From positions 1,054,001-1,118,000 of the forward strand of contig NZ_JADBEC010000001.1 of NCBI RefSeq assembly GCF_014873945.1: 64,000 nucleotides of DNA. The letters run 5' to 3'. The notes beneath the pieces are model-generated. The model did no database searches and was not told the DNA's origin. It saw only the letters and a program-made list of their open reading frames with translations. Positions within the stretch are counted from its first letter, which is position 1. Each line of letters begins with the position of its first letter. Below, in pieces: positions 48,131-58,458 of the stretch. The stretch comes from Rhizobium viscosum. Lineage in GTDB: Bacteria > Pseudomonadota > Alphaproteobacteria > Rhizobiales > Rhizobiaceae. Both the position numbers and the translations under genes were made by a program.

Positions 48131-49702
48131 TCAAACGTCGTCATCGTCATCACCGGGTTGAGCGGGGTCATATGGAATTTCGAAGCCGTCAGCAGCCCTC
48201 TTCCGGTCCTCCGCCTGAGCGGCGAGGATTTCTTTCACCTTGGCGACGAGACCGGTTTCCGCAACGGTTTCCTGTGCCACACGCGCTTCGCGCCAGGTCG
48301 TGTTGTCCTCGATCTCGCCGGAGAGCCGCTTGCCTTCGATCAGATCCTTGATCTGGACGACGCCCTGTGCACGCTCGTCGCCGCCCTGGATGATGGCGAT
48401 CGGGCAGCCGCGGCGGTCGGCATACTTCAGCTGGTTGCCGAACTTCTTCCAGTTGCCCTGGAACATTTCAGCGCGGATGCCGGCTGAACGAAGCTCCTGC
48501 GTGAAGCGCTGGTAGCGGCCCATCGCCCCGACATCGCCGTCCATGACGGTGACGAGAACAGGCTCGATGATGTCCTGCTGGCCGAGCTTACCGAGGTTCT
48601 TCAGCGCCGTCATCAGGCGTGAGACGCCGATGGAAAAGCCGGTTGCCGGAACGGGCTGGCCCATGAAGCGGGAGACGAGACCGTCATAACGGCCGCCGCC
48701 GCCGACGGAACCGAAGACGACCTTTTCGCCCTTCTCGTTGGTGACGTCGAAGAGCAGCTCAGCTTCATAGACCGGGCCGGTATAATATTCGAGGCCGCGC
48801 ACGACGGACGGATCGATCTTGATGCGGTCGGACCGATAGCCGGCGCTGGTGACGAGCGCGCCGATGAAATTCAGCTCCTCGACGCCTTCGACGCCCTTCT
48901 CAGTGCCGGCGACCAGTTCGGCCAGCTGGACAGCACTTTCTGCATAGTCCTTGATGCCGACGAAGAAGAGAACCTTCTCGATCTGGCTCTGGTCAAGGCC
49001 GGCGCCCTTTGTGAAGTCGCCGGACTCATCCTTGCGGCCGGGGCCAAGCAGCAGCGCCACACCTTCGGGGCCGAACTTGTCGAGCTTGTCGATGGCACGC
49101 AGCACATTGAGGCGCTGGCCGGCCTTGTCGTCGCCGCCGAGGCCGATCGCTTCGAGCACGCCATCCAGAACCTTACGGTTGTTGACGCGAATGACATAAT
49201 CACCGCGCTTGATGCCGAGCGCTTCCAGCGTATCGGACATCATCATGCACATTTCGGCATCGGCCTGCACGCCCGGTGCACCAACCGTATCGGCATCGAA
49301 CTGCATGAACTGGCGGAAACGGCCCGGACCCGGCTTCTCGTTGCGGAAAACGTAGCCGGCGCGATAGGTGCGGTAGGGAAGCTGGATCTCGTTGAAGTTT
49401 TCGGCAACATGACGGGCGAGCGGCGCCGTCAGGTCGTAACGCAGCGACATCCACTGCTCGTCATCGTCCTGCAGCGAGAAGACGCCCTCGTTCGGGCGGT
49501 CGCTGTCCGGCAGGAACTTGCCGAGCGCATCGGTATATTCAAGCAGCGGCGTTTCGACCGGATCGAAACCATAATGCTCGTAGACCTCGCGGATCTTCGC
49601 GGTCATTTCGTTGACGGCGCGGAGATCGGCTGCGGAGCGGTCGACAAAGCCGCGCGGAAGGCGGGCCTTGAGCTTTTGCGGTTTCTTCTGCTTGTCGTTC
49701 AT
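48131..49702 (-). CDS. hisS: Histidyl-tRNA synthetase
   Basis: This 523-residue class II synthetase charges tRNA-His. Motif 2 is [12 protein letters not shown] plus [23 protein letters not shown]; the HisA-type motif [11 protein letters not shown] and motif 3 GGGGRYDGL follow, with a C-terminal anticodon-binding domain. The ATG at 49702 starts [10 protein letters not shown]; upstream frame to 49966 has no family match. It heads the hisS-hisZ-hisG cluster, and the 135-base gap to the divergent gene should hold the promoter. Confidence 0.95.
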   Translation of the reverse strand: MNDKQKKPQKLKARLPRGFVDRSAADLRAVNEMTAKIREVYEHYGFDPVETPLLEYTDALGKFLPDSDRPNEGVFSLQDDDEQWMSLRYDLTAPLARHVAENFNEIQLPYRTYRAGYVFRNEKPGPGRFRQFMQFDADTVGAPGVQADAEMCMMMSDTLEALGIKRGDYVIRVNNRKVLDGVLEAIGLGGDDKAGQRLNVLRAIDKLDKFGPEGVALLLGPGRKDESGDFTKGAGLDQSQIEKVLFFVGIKDYAESAVQLAELVAGTEKGVEGVEELNFIGALVTSAGYRSDRIKIDPSVVRGLEYYTGPVYEAELLFDVTNEKGEKVVFGSVGGGGRYDGLVSRFMGQPVPATGFSIGVSRLMTALKNLGKLGQQDIIEPVLVTVMDGDVGAMGRYQRFTQELRSAGIRAEMFQGNWKKFGNQLKYADRRGCPIAIIQGGDERAQGVVQIKDLIEGKRLSGEIEDNTTWREARVAQETVAETGLVAKVKEILAAQAEDRKRAADGFEIPYDPAQPGDDDDDV

Positions 49703-49837
49703 TTCGGGGGATTTCCACATATGTGACAGTGGCGGTTTCCTAGCGGATTGGGCCGGGAGCGGCAAGGGCAAGGGTCTTGATATGGCGACCAGAATCGATG
49801 GAACGATGCGGAAAGGACCTGTCATCAGGATATAGCC

Positions 49838-50596
49838 ATGATCGCGGAAGCGCTTCAGTATCTCGCCACAGCAGCGCTTACGGGCAGCGCGCACCGCCGC
49901 TTCGTGCGCTATTCGGTCAGTCTCTGGTCGCGCGCCGGCCGCTGCAGCCGGGATTGGGCGTCCCACGAGGCCAACAGCAAGGAGGCCATTTCCGCTGCAA
50001 TATCAGGCCTGTCGCAGCGGCGGACCGCCGTCGTGCTCGGCTCCGGATTGCTCCGGGACGTGCCGATCGAGGATCTGGCTGGGAGCTTCGATACGGTGGT
50101 GCTCGTCGACCTCGTGCATCTGGCATCCGTGCGCCTGGGGCTGAAGGGCAAGCGTTATCGGAACGTGCGGCTGATCGAACGCGATCTCTCCGGTTATGAC
50201 GACCTCAAGGCCGGGAAGGATGCGGAGCCGCTCGGCTTCCTGAGAAGCGTGCCTTATCTCGATTTCGTCGTGTCCGCCAACCTGCTCTCGCAGATCGGCC
50301 GGGGCGTCAAACGGCGATACGAGGCCGAAGCCTCTCCCGGAATGCCGGCGGATACAGTGGAGTGCTTGATCGCGGCCCATATTCAGGGGCTGGCAGACCT
50401 GCCCTGCCGGACCTGTCTGGTGACCGATATCTCCTACGCCGTTATTGATCTCACCGGCAAGGTGCATGAGGAAGCCGACCTGCTGCACGGTGTTAAACCA
50501 CCTGATGGGAAAGCCAGCTGGGACTGGCCCGTCGCGCCATTCGGTGAGGAGAGCCGTGACTACACGATCGTGCACAAGGTCATTGCCGCCTTGTGA
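49838..50596 (+). CDS. Conserved hypothetical protein, methyltransferase-like fold
   Basis: This 252-residue protein has a Rossmann-like sequence pattern: [17 protein letters not shown] as a nucleotide/SAM-type glycine loop, then VVLVDLVHL ending the next strand in an acidic residue, and [12 protein letters not shown] in the expected fourth strand. I could not match a named family. No membrane helix is predicted. It is divergent from hisS and 40 bases upstream of a secreted protein gene. The methyltransferase call is an inference from strand order only. Confidence 0.6.
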   Translation: MIAEALQYLATAALTGSAHRRFVRYSVSLWSRAGRCSRDWASHEANSKEAISAAISGLSQRRTAVVLGSGLLRDVPIEDLAGSFDTVVLVDLVHLASVRLGLKGKRYRNVRLIERDLSGYDDLKAGKDAEPLGFLRSVPYLDFVVSANLLSQIGRGVKRRYEAEASPGMPADTVECLIAAHIQGLADLPCRTCLVTDISYAVIDLTGKVHEEADLLHGVKPPDGKASWDWPVAPFGEESRDYTIVHKVIAAL

Positions 50597-50636
50597 GGTC
50601 CTTGGCTTTTCGCCGGCACCTACCTATGTTTTTCCC

Positions 50637-51020
50637 ATGCGCGCTTTCGCCCTCATGACGATGTTCTTCGGCTGGCTGGTCTACAGCACCATGTCCGCAT
50701 GGGCGGGCTGTCCGACCTGCGCGTCGATGAATATGGCTGTTCAAGCCGAAGCCGGCACGGCCCATCTCCACACCGATGGCATGGGCACGGGTGGCATGAT
50801 GTCGAAGAGTGGCATGGCCGCCAAAAACAATTCCGCCAAAGATCCTTGCGCCACTGGCGTCGCCCATACGCCGCTTTGCGCCGCCTGCATGATGGTGCCG
50901 CCGGCCGATTTCATTGCCGATGGCGGCAAGGCGGTTCTTGCATATCCGGCTCCTGCGCCCGACCGGGCATTGAGGGACAACAGGCCCGCACCGCAGGCGC
51001 CTCCTCCCCGCTTCATCTGA
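50637..51020 (+). CDS. Secreted Cys/Met/His-rich protein, putative metal binding
   Basis: This 127-residue protein has a signal peptide (residues 1-23, cut near SAWAG). The mature chain begins GCPTCASMNM, has a Met/Gly/His stretch (HLHTDGMGTGGMMSKSGM) and a second cluster with PLCAACMM. The tail is Pro/Ala-rich. Five Cys, many Met and several His suggest binding of copper or another soft metal in the periplasm (inference). No named family was recognised. The DUF305 gene starts 69 bases later on the same strand, so they are probably co-transcribed. Confidence 0.65.
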   Translation: MRAFALMTMFFGWLVYSTMSAWAGCPTCASMNMAVQAEAGTAHLHTDGMGTGGMMSKSGMAAKNNSAKDPCATGVAHTPLCAACMMVPPADFIADGGKAVLAYPAPAPDRALRDNRPAPQAPPPRFI

Positions 51021-51089
51021 CCAGCGCTTTGCAGAACGGCAGCGTTCGCTGCCATCGGAACCTATTGTCAGACAGAGGAAGGAATACTC

Positions 51090-51449
51090 ATGTCTCTGAA
51101 AATTATCACCCTTTCCGCACTCGTCGCCTTTGCAGCGCCGGCCTTTGCCGAGGATATGTCTGATATGGACATGTCCAAGCACATGGGAGGCCATGGTCCA
51201 TCCAGCCAGGCCTTCACAGAGGCCAATGACAGGATGCACAAGGACATGATGATCAAATTGAGCGGCGATACCGATGTGGATTTCGTCCGCAGCATGATCC
51301 CTCACCATCAGGGCGCGATCGACATGGCGAAGATCGAGCTGCAATACGGAAAGGATCCCGAGATCCGCAAGCTTGCCGAAAGCGTCATCAAGGCACAGGA
51401 GGCGGAAATCGCCGAAATGAATGCCTGGCTGAAGAAGCACGCCAAGTAA
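51090..51449 (+). CDS. DUF305 (CopM-like) periplasmic protein
   Basis: This 119-residue protein has a signal peptide (residues 1-20). A Met/His-rich segment, MSDMDMSKHMGGHG, follows. The DUF305 core has FVRSMIPHHQGAIDMAKIEL. DUF305 proteins are ferritin-like four-helix bundles, and some members (CopM) bind Cu(I) and help copper resistance. A GAGGAAGGA ribosome binding site lies before the ATG. It ends at a strong terminator, so the likely transcript contains the Cys/Met-rich gene and this one. Confidence 0.85.
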   Translation: MSLKIITLSALVAFAAPAFAEDMSDMDMSKHMGGHGPSSQAFTEANDRMHKDMMIKLSGDTDVDFVRSMIPHHQGAIDMAKIELQYGKDPEIRKLAESVIKAQEAEIAEMNAWLKKHAK

Positions 51450-51463
51450 GCGGCGAGGAATGT

Positions 51464-51493
51464 GGGGCCGCCATCGAAACGGCGGCCCTTTTT
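51464..51493 (+). terminator. Terminator after the DUF305 gene
   Basis: GGGCCGCC and GGCGGCCC arms around an 8-base loop, followed by five T. Confidence 0.9.
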
Positions 51494-51506
51494 GATCAGG
51501 CCTGTT

Positions 51507-52559
51507 TTATTGGGCCTTGGGCTCGAAATCGACGGGCCGGCGGCCGGCGGCCTGACGGGTAAGCATCCAGCCCGGATATTCTGGAGCGAGAGCACTGACC
51601 TCATCGAGCCGCTTGATCTCGTCGGCATCGAGCTTCAGCTTGACGGCGGCAAGGTTCTGGTCGAGCTGGTCGACACGCTTGGCACCGATGATGACGGTCG
51701 TCACGAAAGGCTTGGCAAGGATATAGGCGAGCGCCACGGTGGCGACGCTTACGCCATGCTTTTCGGCGATTTCGCGCATGACGGCGACGCAGGCCCAGGC
51801 CCGATCCTTATCGACAGGCGGGAAGTCGAAATTGGCGCGGCGGCCCTCACCATTGCCCGGTGCGCCCGGACCATACTTGCCCGAGAGCAGGCCGCCGGCG
51901 AGCGGCGACCAGACCATGAGGCCGAGCTTTTCTTCCTGCAGCAGCGGGACGATATCGCGTTCGAGATCACGGCCGGCAATCGAATAATAGGCCTGCACGG
52001 TCTCAAAACGGGCATAATCCTTGCGCTCGGAAATGCCGAGCGCTTTGGCGATGCGCCATGCCTGCCAGTTGGACACACCGACATACCGGACCAAGCCGCG
52101 GGAGACGAGATCGTCGAGGGCGCGCAGGGTCTCGTCGATCGGGGTGACCGGGTCGGTGGCATGGATCTGGTAGAGATCGATATGATCCGTCTGCAGGCGT
52201 TTGAGGCTCGCTTCGACGGAATCCATGATATGGCCGCGCGAGGCGCCGCGGTCGTTCGGCTTGTCGCCCATGACGCCATAGACCTTGGTGGCGATGACGA
52301 CATCCTTGCGCGGTACGCCGAGGTTCTTCAGCGCCTGGCCGAGCAGCCGCTCGGATTCACCGAAGGAATAGACGTCTGCGGTATCGATGAAATTGACGCC
52401 GGCATCAAGCGAGCGCTGGACGATCTCATCCGCCGCCTTCTGATCGACATCGGCGATGGCGCCCCAAGGAGTACCTTCCTTGGCTTCACCGAAAGTCATG
52501 GTGCCAAGGCAGATTTCAGATACGAAAAGTCCGGTATTTCCGAGTTGATTATAACGCAT
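51507..52559 (-). CDS. Aldo/keto reductase
   Basis: This 350-residue NADPH-dependent reductase of the TIM-barrel AKR superfamily has the catalytic tetrad visible as Asp and Tyr in FIDTADVYSFGESE, Lys in VIATKVYG and His in DLYQIHATDP. The C-terminal cofactor region has TVIIGAKRVDQL. The layout resembles YajO and other YakC-type AKRs; the substrate is unknown. The ATG at 52559 (MRYNQLGNTGLFVSE) is standard; the frame upstream to 52850 is not family-like. Confidence 0.92.
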   Translation of the reverse strand: MRYNQLGNTGLFVSEICLGTMTFGEAKEGTPWGAIADVDQKAADEIVQRSLDAGVNFIDTADVYSFGESERLLGQALKNLGVPRKDVVIATKVYGVMGDKPNDRGASRGHIMDSVEASLKRLQTDHIDLYQIHATDPVTPIDETLRALDDLVSRGLVRYVGVSNWQAWRIAKALGISERKDYARFETVQAYYSIAGRDLERDIVPLLQEEKLGLMVWSPLAGGLLSGKYGPGAPGNGEGRRANFDFPPVDKDRAWACVAVMREIAEKHGVSVATVALAYILAKPFVTTVIIGAKRVDQLDQNLAAVKLKLDADEIKRLDEVSALAPEYPGWMLTRQAAGRRPVDFEPKAQ

Positions 52560-52803
52560 GTCGAGAAATTCCCTTGTGTCTGCCGCAATAGGGGCTTGCG
52601 GACTGCTGAACTCTATTTTTTGATTATTGGCCTGCGCGTAACAGGCACAGCCGGGGCTGGCTGAAGGTGAGGCACTCTTCATGTAGGTCGCCAGCCCGCG
52701 TTTTTCAACGGAACACGGCACTGTGGAGACGCCCTTGTCTCGACACAGGCCGGGAATAGATTGCCGCCCTATATCGACAGGGCGTATTTCTAGAGGTGCG
52801 TAT

Positions 52804-53508
52804 ATGACCGCCCGACCATTGACGACGATCGGCTTCGATGCCGATGACACACTGTGGCAGAATGAACATTATTACAGGCTGACGGAAGAGCATTTTACCC
52901 GGCTTCTCGCCGATTTCGCCGAAGGCGCGAAGATTTCCGAGCGGCTTCTCGAAGCCGAAAAACGCAACCTCGCCCATTACGGTTTCGGCATCAAAGGCTT
53001 CACGCTGTCGATGATCGAAACGGCGATCGAGATCACCGAGGGCAAGGTGCCGGCGAGTGTGATCGCCAAAATCCTCGATACCGGACGCGACCTTCTGTCC
53101 CACCCGGTCGAGACCCTCCCCCATGTGCGCGACACGCTGGAAACGCTTGCCGGAAAATATCTGCTGGTGCTGATCACCAAGGGGGATCTCTTCGATCAGG
53201 AGCGCAAGCTCGCCCAATCCGGACTTGGCGACTATTTCGATGCTATCGAAATCGTCTCCGACAAGACGGCGGTCACCTACCGGCGCATCTTCTCCAAGGT
53301 CGGCGACGGGCCGGAGCGGGCGATGATGGTCGGCAATTCGCTGAAGTCCGATATCGTGCCGGCCATTGCCGCCGGCAGCTACGGCGTCTTCGTGCCCCAT
53401 GAACTCACCTGGGTCCTGGAGCGGGTCGAGGAACCGAAGGACGCGCCGCGCTTCCGCAGGATCGTCCATCTCGGCGAACTGCACGGGCTGATCGACGGGT
53501 TACACTAA
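52804..53508 (+). CDS. HAD-family hydrolase
   Basis: This 234-residue protein has motif I in TIGFDADDTLWQNE near residue 9, motif II LLVLITKGD, the Lys after it in a later helix, and motif IV MMVGNSLKSDIVPA. A helical cap lies between motifs I and II. The substrate is unknown; members of this group include YjjG-like nucleotidases. The ATG at 52804 has an AGAGG ribosome binding site; the earlier in-frame start at 52723 lacks one. It converges on a small secreted protein gene 6 bases after its stop. Confidence 0.85.
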   Translation: MTARPLTTIGFDADDTLWQNEHYYRLTEEHFTRLLADFAEGAKISERLLEAEKRNLAHYGFGIKGFTLSMIETAIEITEGKVPASVIAKILDTGRDLLSHPVETLPHVRDTLETLAGKYLLVLITKGDLFDQERKLAQSGLGDYFDAIEIVSDKTAVTYRRIFSKVGDGPERAMMVGNSLKSDIVPAIAAGSYGVFVPHELTWVLERVEEPKDAPRFRRIVHLGELHGLIDGLH

Positions 53509-53514
53509 GCGACA

Positions 53515-53996
53515 CTATTTCCGCTTCGGAAACAGCGACGGCTGCTCCTGCTGGGCAGGCGCCGGTTGCGTAGCCTGAGGAGCGGCGGCAAGCGGCTCGA
53601 TCAGGATGCTGTAGGGCGCACCGAGCCCGCGCCGCGGCGAGACCTTGGAATAGTAAGGGCGCAGCAGCCAGGTGGCGTTTTCTTTGACTGTCGTCTCGTA
53701 GCTGGTGCCGTCCTCGTCCGTGCCGAAAAAGGCTTCGTCATCGGGTTTCGACAGATCGAAGATCGCGAGATAGGCGAATTTGCTCTTTGTCTCGAAGCTG
53801 ATCTTCACATGCTGGCCGGCGCGCACGGGCAGCGTATAGACGTGGCTGTTGCCGAACTTGGTCCAACCCTTCAATTGCATGGTCACGGCGGGGAACTGCA
53901 GCTTTTCGATTTTCTCGCCCGGGTCGAGTTGCGGCGTCTGTGCAAGGGCTGCCGAGGCGGATAGGAAAAGTGTTGTGGCAAGCAAACGAAGCGATT

Positions 53997-54000
<4 letters not shown>
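53515..54000 (-). CDS. Exported protein of unknown function
   Basis: This 161-residue protein has a signal peptide (residues 1-20, cut near ALAQ). The mature chain is about 110 residues of beta-rich sequence (VYTLPVRAGQHVKISFETKSKFAYLAIFDL) resembling the small pre-peptidase-like beta-sandwich layout, then a Pro/Ala/Gln-rich tail. No cysteine is in the mature part. Its ATG overlaps the tag stop codon (TGA within ATGA), so it is coupled to tag, with no obvious functional link. Confidence 0.7.
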
Positions 54001-54626
<626 letters not shown>

Positions 54627-54836
54627 ATTTTCTTCTCGTTTTGCGGCTGTGAAACCGGCTTTACCATTTGCAAACCTTCTTTCCAAACCGGACGGTAACC
54701 CTGACGAAAAGTTTATTCCGTCCGCCGCCTTTTCATGAATCCGCATTTACCATTCGCTGGCAAACGCAGTGGCAGCATGACCGCAGGCGGACAATTCCGC
54801 CAGCGCATTTTCGGCCATTTGTAGAGAGTTCGTCCG

Positions 54837-55589
54837 ATGATGAAACCCCTTGTCCTTGCCGCAGCCATGCTCGGCATTTTGTCCACGGCCGCCCTTGCAG
54901 ACGACCGCTACGCCTCCCGTCCACCCGTGGTGTTGAGCCCCGATCTTACCGCCCCCTGGATCAACCAGCTCGGCGGCGGCTCGGTTCGTCCTGTCGTCTA
55001 CCAGCGGCCGGTCGTCTACCAGCAGCGCGGCCTTTTCCAGCAGCGCCGGACGTACATCCAGCGCGCGCCGCAGCCAACACCGCAGACCGTTTCGGCCATT
55101 CGCCCCGGCGTTCCCGTCATCCGCGGGCAGGTCGAGCCGCAGTTCCTGCCGCAGATCGTCGATTACGATACGAAGGAAAGGCCCGGCACGCTTATCATCG
55201 ACACCAACAACCGCTTCCTCTATCTCGTCATGGATGATGGCAAGGCGCGCCGCTACGGCGTCGGCGTCGGCAAGCCCGGCTTCGAATGGGCGGGCGCCCA
55301 CAAGATTACCCGCAAGTCGGAGTGGCCGGACTGGACCCCACCCTCCGAAATGGTGAGCCGCGAAGCCGCCAAGGGCCATTATCTTCCCGCCCGCATGGAT
55401 GGCGGCCCGGAAAATCCGCTCGGCGCCCGCGCCATGTATCTCGGCTCCACGCTTTACCGCATTCATGGCACGAATGCGCCCTGGACGATCGGCAGCGCCG
55501 TCTCCTCCGGCTGTATCCGCATGCGTAACGAGGACGTGGTCGACCTTTACGATCGCGTCAATGTCGGCACCCGCGTCATCGTGATGTAA
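54837..55589 (+). CDS. L,D-transpeptidase (YkuD domain), first of a tandem pair
   Basis: This 250-residue exported protein has a signal peptide (residues 1-20, LSTAALA). A Tyr/Gln/Arg-rich stretch follows at 50-75. The YkuD catalytic domain spans about 115-250, with HGTNAPWTIGSAVSSGCIRM holding the active His and Cys. Such enzymes make 3-3 cross-links in peptidoglycan or attach proteins to it. A GGxGxP-like ribosome binding site is weak. The next gene encodes a related enzyme 135 bases downstream. Confidence 0.93.
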   Translation: MMKPLVLAAAMLGILSTAALADDRYASRPPVVLSPDLTAPWINQLGGGSVRPVVYQRPVVYQQRGLFQQRRTYIQRAPQPTPQTVSAIRPGVPVIRGQVEPQFLPQIVDYDTKERPGTLIIDTNNRFLYLVMDDGKARRYGVGVGKPGFEWAGAHKITRKSEWPDWTPPSEMVSREAAKGHYLPARMDGGPENPLGARAMYLGSTLYRIHGTNAPWTIGSAVSSGCIRMRNEDVVDLYDRVNVGTRVIVM

Positions 55590-55724
55590 AGGCCAAATAA
55601 CGCCAGCGGATGGCAAGAACAGCCGCCCGCTGGACAACAAAAAACCGTGTCCCTCACCTCTTCGACTTGAAATTCAAACCGATTTGACTAGCCTCTACGC
55701 GGTCTGAAGGAGAGGGTATCGAAA

Positions 55725-56396
55725 ATGAAGCAGTTTTTTAGGCTCGCGGCGGCGGCTGCCGTTGCGTTGTCCTGTACAGTTGTGGCCGTCAGCGCGGAAC
55801 CGGTCATGACGGCTACGGACGCCGTGCGTGGCGTCAAGCAGACCCGCGAGATCAAGCCGCAGTTCCGCAAGCGTGTCGTCCGTCTGGCCACCAGCGAAAA
55901 GCCTGGCACCATTATCGTCGACACCAACAACAAGTTTCTCTACCTCGTCGAAGGCAACAACCGCGCTACGCGCTACGGCATCGGCGTCGGCCGCGACGGC
56001 TTCGGCTGGTCGGGTGTCGTGACGGTCGGCCGAATGGCCGAATGGCCGAGCTGGACGCCACCGGCTGAAATGCGCGCCCGCGAGGCGCGTGCGGGTCACA
56101 ATCTTCCCGCCGTTCAGCCCGGCGGCCCGGACAATCCGCTCGGCGCGCGCGCCATGTATCTCTACAAGGGCGGCCGCGACACGATCTTCCGCATTCACGG
56201 CACGAACCAGCCCTGGACAATCGGCCTCAACATGTCGTCAGGCTGCATCCGCATGATGAATAGCGACGTGACGCATCTTTACAACCGCGTCTCAGTCGGC
56301 ACCAAGGTCATCGTCGTCGGCCCCGGCAACAAGCAAGGCAATGTCGCCTTCCAGGACAAGGGCATCGATATCCTGCGGACCATGTTTGGCGGCTGA
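55725..56396 (+). CDS. L,D-transpeptidase (YkuD domain), second of a tandem pair
   Basis: This 223-residue exported protein has a signal peptide (residues 1-24). The YkuD domain covers about 55-210, with HGTNQPWTIGLNMSSGCIRM as active site. The two neighbours share IIVDTNNKFLYLVE-type and PxxxWPSWTPPAEM-type blocks across their catalytic domains, but this one lacks the Tyr/Gln-rich stretch. Duplication followed by divergence is likely. A strong terminator follows. Confidence 0.93.
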   Translation: MKQFFRLAAAAAVALSCTVVAVSAEPVMTATDAVRGVKQTREIKPQFRKRVVRLATSEKPGTIIVDTNNKFLYLVEGNNRATRYGIGVGRDGFGWSGVVTVGRMAEWPSWTPPAEMRAREARAGHNLPAVQPGGPDNPLGARAMYLYKGGRDTIFRIHGTNQPWTIGLNMSSGCIRMMNSDVTHLYNRVSVGTKVIVVGPGNKQGNVAFQDKGIDILRTMFGG

Positions 56397-56417
56397 GCAA
56401 CACTTTTGGCAAAAATG

Positions 56418-56442
56418 AAGGCGCACTCGATGCGCCTTTTTG
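56418..56442 (+). terminator. Terminator of the second L,D-transpeptidase gene
   Basis: AAGGCGCA and TGCGCCTT arms around a 5-base loop, followed by TTTTTG. Confidence 0.88.
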
Positions 56443-56553
56443 TTCTTTAAGATTGTGACACATGAATCTGCCAGAGACAGCGGCGACTGCCTAAAGACGA
56501 ACATCGTCGCCAACGCGGTCAACGTCGGTATTTCCTACCACTGGTGATCCGGA

Positions 56554-56597
56554 GCAATTCCAGCAAAAGTGTGCAGCGGTCTTGCGTCCGGAATTGC
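56554..56597. repeat. Palindromic intergenic repeat, copy D (reverse orientation)
   Basis: A 44-base imperfect palindrome from GCAATTCCAGCAAAAGTG to CTTGCGTCCGGAATTGC. Relative to copies A-C it is inverted. It lies between convergent genes but 27 bases from the nearer stop codon. Confidence 0.9.
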
Positions 56598-56624
56598 GTC
56601 AAACAAACAGATAGAGCTGCGGGA

Positions 56625-57065
56625 TTATTTGGTGCCGCAGCTCACCTTGCCTTCGACGACGAAGAAGCTTGTGCTGCCTTCGATCCGCAAAGCATAAGTG
56701 CCGCTGAAATTCGGCGAAGCCTTGCCATGCTCGCCGGCGAGAACCGCGAGATCCAGAGATTCGCTTTCAGCATCGGTACCTTCCGTCGTGAAAACTTCCA
56801 GACGCAGATCGCCATCACGCGACCAGCGGTTTGTCAAATCCTTCGATTCGAGGATCCGCTTGCCGAAGTTCTTGGATTTATTGACGTCCTTGAGCATCAG
56901 CGCGCCACGAAAATGGATCAGCGGGTGACCGCCTCCATCTTCAAAAGCGCTTTCGAGCGTGAAGCGCACATCCTTGTCGTCCGCAGAACAGAAATAGCGA
57001 CTGTCGGCATGTGCCGCACCAGCCGCGCCGAGCAATACGGCAAGCACCATCAATCCACGCCACAT
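56625..57065 (-). CDS. Exported protein of unknown function
   Basis: This 146-residue protein has a signal peptide (MWRGLMVLAVLLGAAGAAHA). The mature chain begins with DSRYFCSADDKDVRF and ends in VSCGTK, so two cysteines at opposite ends may form a disulfide. The middle has FRGALMLKDVNKS and is rich in acidic and Thr residues. No named family was recognised. The ATG at 57065 sits behind GGAG; the frame to 57089 is not used. It is probably a single gene, with glcF ending 37 bases upstream. Confidence 0.75.
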   Translation of the reverse strand: MWRGLMVLAVLLGAAGAAHADSRYFCSADDKDVRFTLESAFEDGGGHPLIHFRGALMLKDVNKSKNFGKRILESKDLTNRWSRDGDLRLEVFTTEGTDAESESLDLAVLAGEHGKASPNFSGTYALRIEGSTSFFVVEGKVSCGTK

Positions 57066-57102
57066 AGCCAGAACTCCTGAATCGGCCAATGAATCGGTGC
57101 AC

Positions 57103-58413
57103 TCAGGCTAGCGGCAAACCCCTTAATTTTTCAGGCACAGCACCACCATACGCCCAGTCCAGAAGCTCGACGGTGTGCAGGATCGGCGTGGCCGTGCCTG
57201 ACCTGATCTGGGTGATGCAGCCGATATTGCCGGTGGCGATGATATCGGCCTTGGTCGCCTCGATGTTCTTGACCTTGCGGACCTTCAGGGCGGCGGAAAT
57301 ATCCGGCTGCAGGATGTTATAGGTGCCGGCCGAGCCGCAGCAGAGATGGCCCTCGGCCGGATCTCGAACGGTAAAACCGGCCGCCTTGAGCAGCTGCTTC
57401 GGCGCCGTAGTGATCTTCTGGCCATGCTGCATGGAACAGGCTGAATGATAGGCAACCGTGATGCCTTTCGGCGTGTGAGCGGGCAGTTCGAGGCCGGCCA
57501 GATATTCGGTGATGTCCTTGGCAAGCGCCGACACCCGCGCCGCCTTGCCGGCATAGGCGGGGTCGAGGCGCAGCATGTGACCGTAATCCTTGATCGTCGT
57601 GCCGCAGCCGGAGGCGGTGATGATGATCGCGTCGAGGCCGCCAGCTTCGATCTCGCGGGTCCAGACATCGACATTGACGCGGGCCGAGGCGAGAGCCCGT
57701 TCCTCGCGCCCCATATGATGGACGAGAGCGCCGCAGCAGGCTTCGTCCTCGGGAACGACCACCTCCACGCCCAATCGCGTCAGCAGCCGGATGGTCGCCT
57801 CGTTGATGGCGGGATCGAGAACGGGCTGCGCGCAGCCGGTGAGGATCGCGACACGGCCGCGGCGTTCGGCCTGCGGCTCATGCCGGCCAGGCCGGGCAAA
57901 AGGCGACGGCGCCGGAACGCTTGACGGCGCAAGCGCCAGCATGGCTGCAAAAGGCTTCAGCGCCTCGCCGCGCAGCACGCCAGCAAACGGACGGCCGATG
58001 CGGGCAAGCGCAAGGGCCGCGCGAAAGCGGCGGGGATAGGGCAGCACCGCCGCCAGAATGGCACGCGTCAGCCGGTTCATGACTGGCCGCTTATAGGTCT
58101 TCTCGATGTGAACCCGGGCATGGTCGACCAGATGCATGTAGTCGACGCCGGAGGGACAGGTCGTGGTACAGGCAAGGCAGGAAAGACAGCGGTCGATATG
58201 GGTGACGACCTCGGTATCGGCCGCACGGTCGTTCTCCAGCATGTCCTTGATGAGATAGATGCGCCCGCGCGGACTATCGAGCTCGTTGCCGAGGGTGACA
58301 TAGGTCGGACAGGTGGCGGTGCAGAAACCGCAGTGGACGCATTTGCGCAGGATCTGCTCGGATTCGGCCACATGCGGATCGGCGAGCTGGGCGAGGGTGA
58401 AGTTGGTCTGCAT
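57103..58413 (-). CDS. glcF: Glycolate oxidase iron-sulfur subunit
   Basis: This 436-residue subunit carries two [4Fe-4S] clusters in ferredoxin motifs CVHCGFCTATCP and CLSCLACTTTCP near residues 26 and 77. Two CCG-type cysteine-rich domains follow (EACCGALVHH and HLCCGSAGTYN). It passes electrons from the GlcD/GlcE dehydrogenase to the quinone pool. It is third in the glcD-glcE-glcF order but is separated from glcE by 257 bases that contain a RIME-like repeat. Confidence 0.95.
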   Translation of the reverse strand: MQTNFTLAQLADPHVAESEQILRKCVHCGFCTATCPTYVTLGNELDSPRGRIYLIKDMLENDRAADTEVVTHIDRCLSCLACTTTCPSGVDYMHLVDHARVHIEKTYKRPVMNRLTRAILAAVLPYPRRFRAALALARIGRPFAGVLRGEALKPFAAMLALAPSSVPAPSPFARPGRHEPQAERRGRVAILTGCAQPVLDPAINEATIRLLTRLGVEVVVPEDEACCGALVHHMGREERALASARVNVDVWTREIEAGGLDAIIITASGCGTTIKDYGHMLRLDPAYAGKAARVSALAKDITEYLAGLELPAHTPKGITVAYHSACSMQHGQKITTAPKQLLKAAGFTVRDPAEGHLCCGSAGTYNILQPDISAALKVRKVKNIEATKADIIATGNIGCITQIRSGTATPILHTVELLDWAYGGAVPEKLRGLPLA

Positions 58414-58458
58414 TTACGCGAGCTCCGGCCGAGCGTGAAGGATGCGGAGCGGTGCCGC

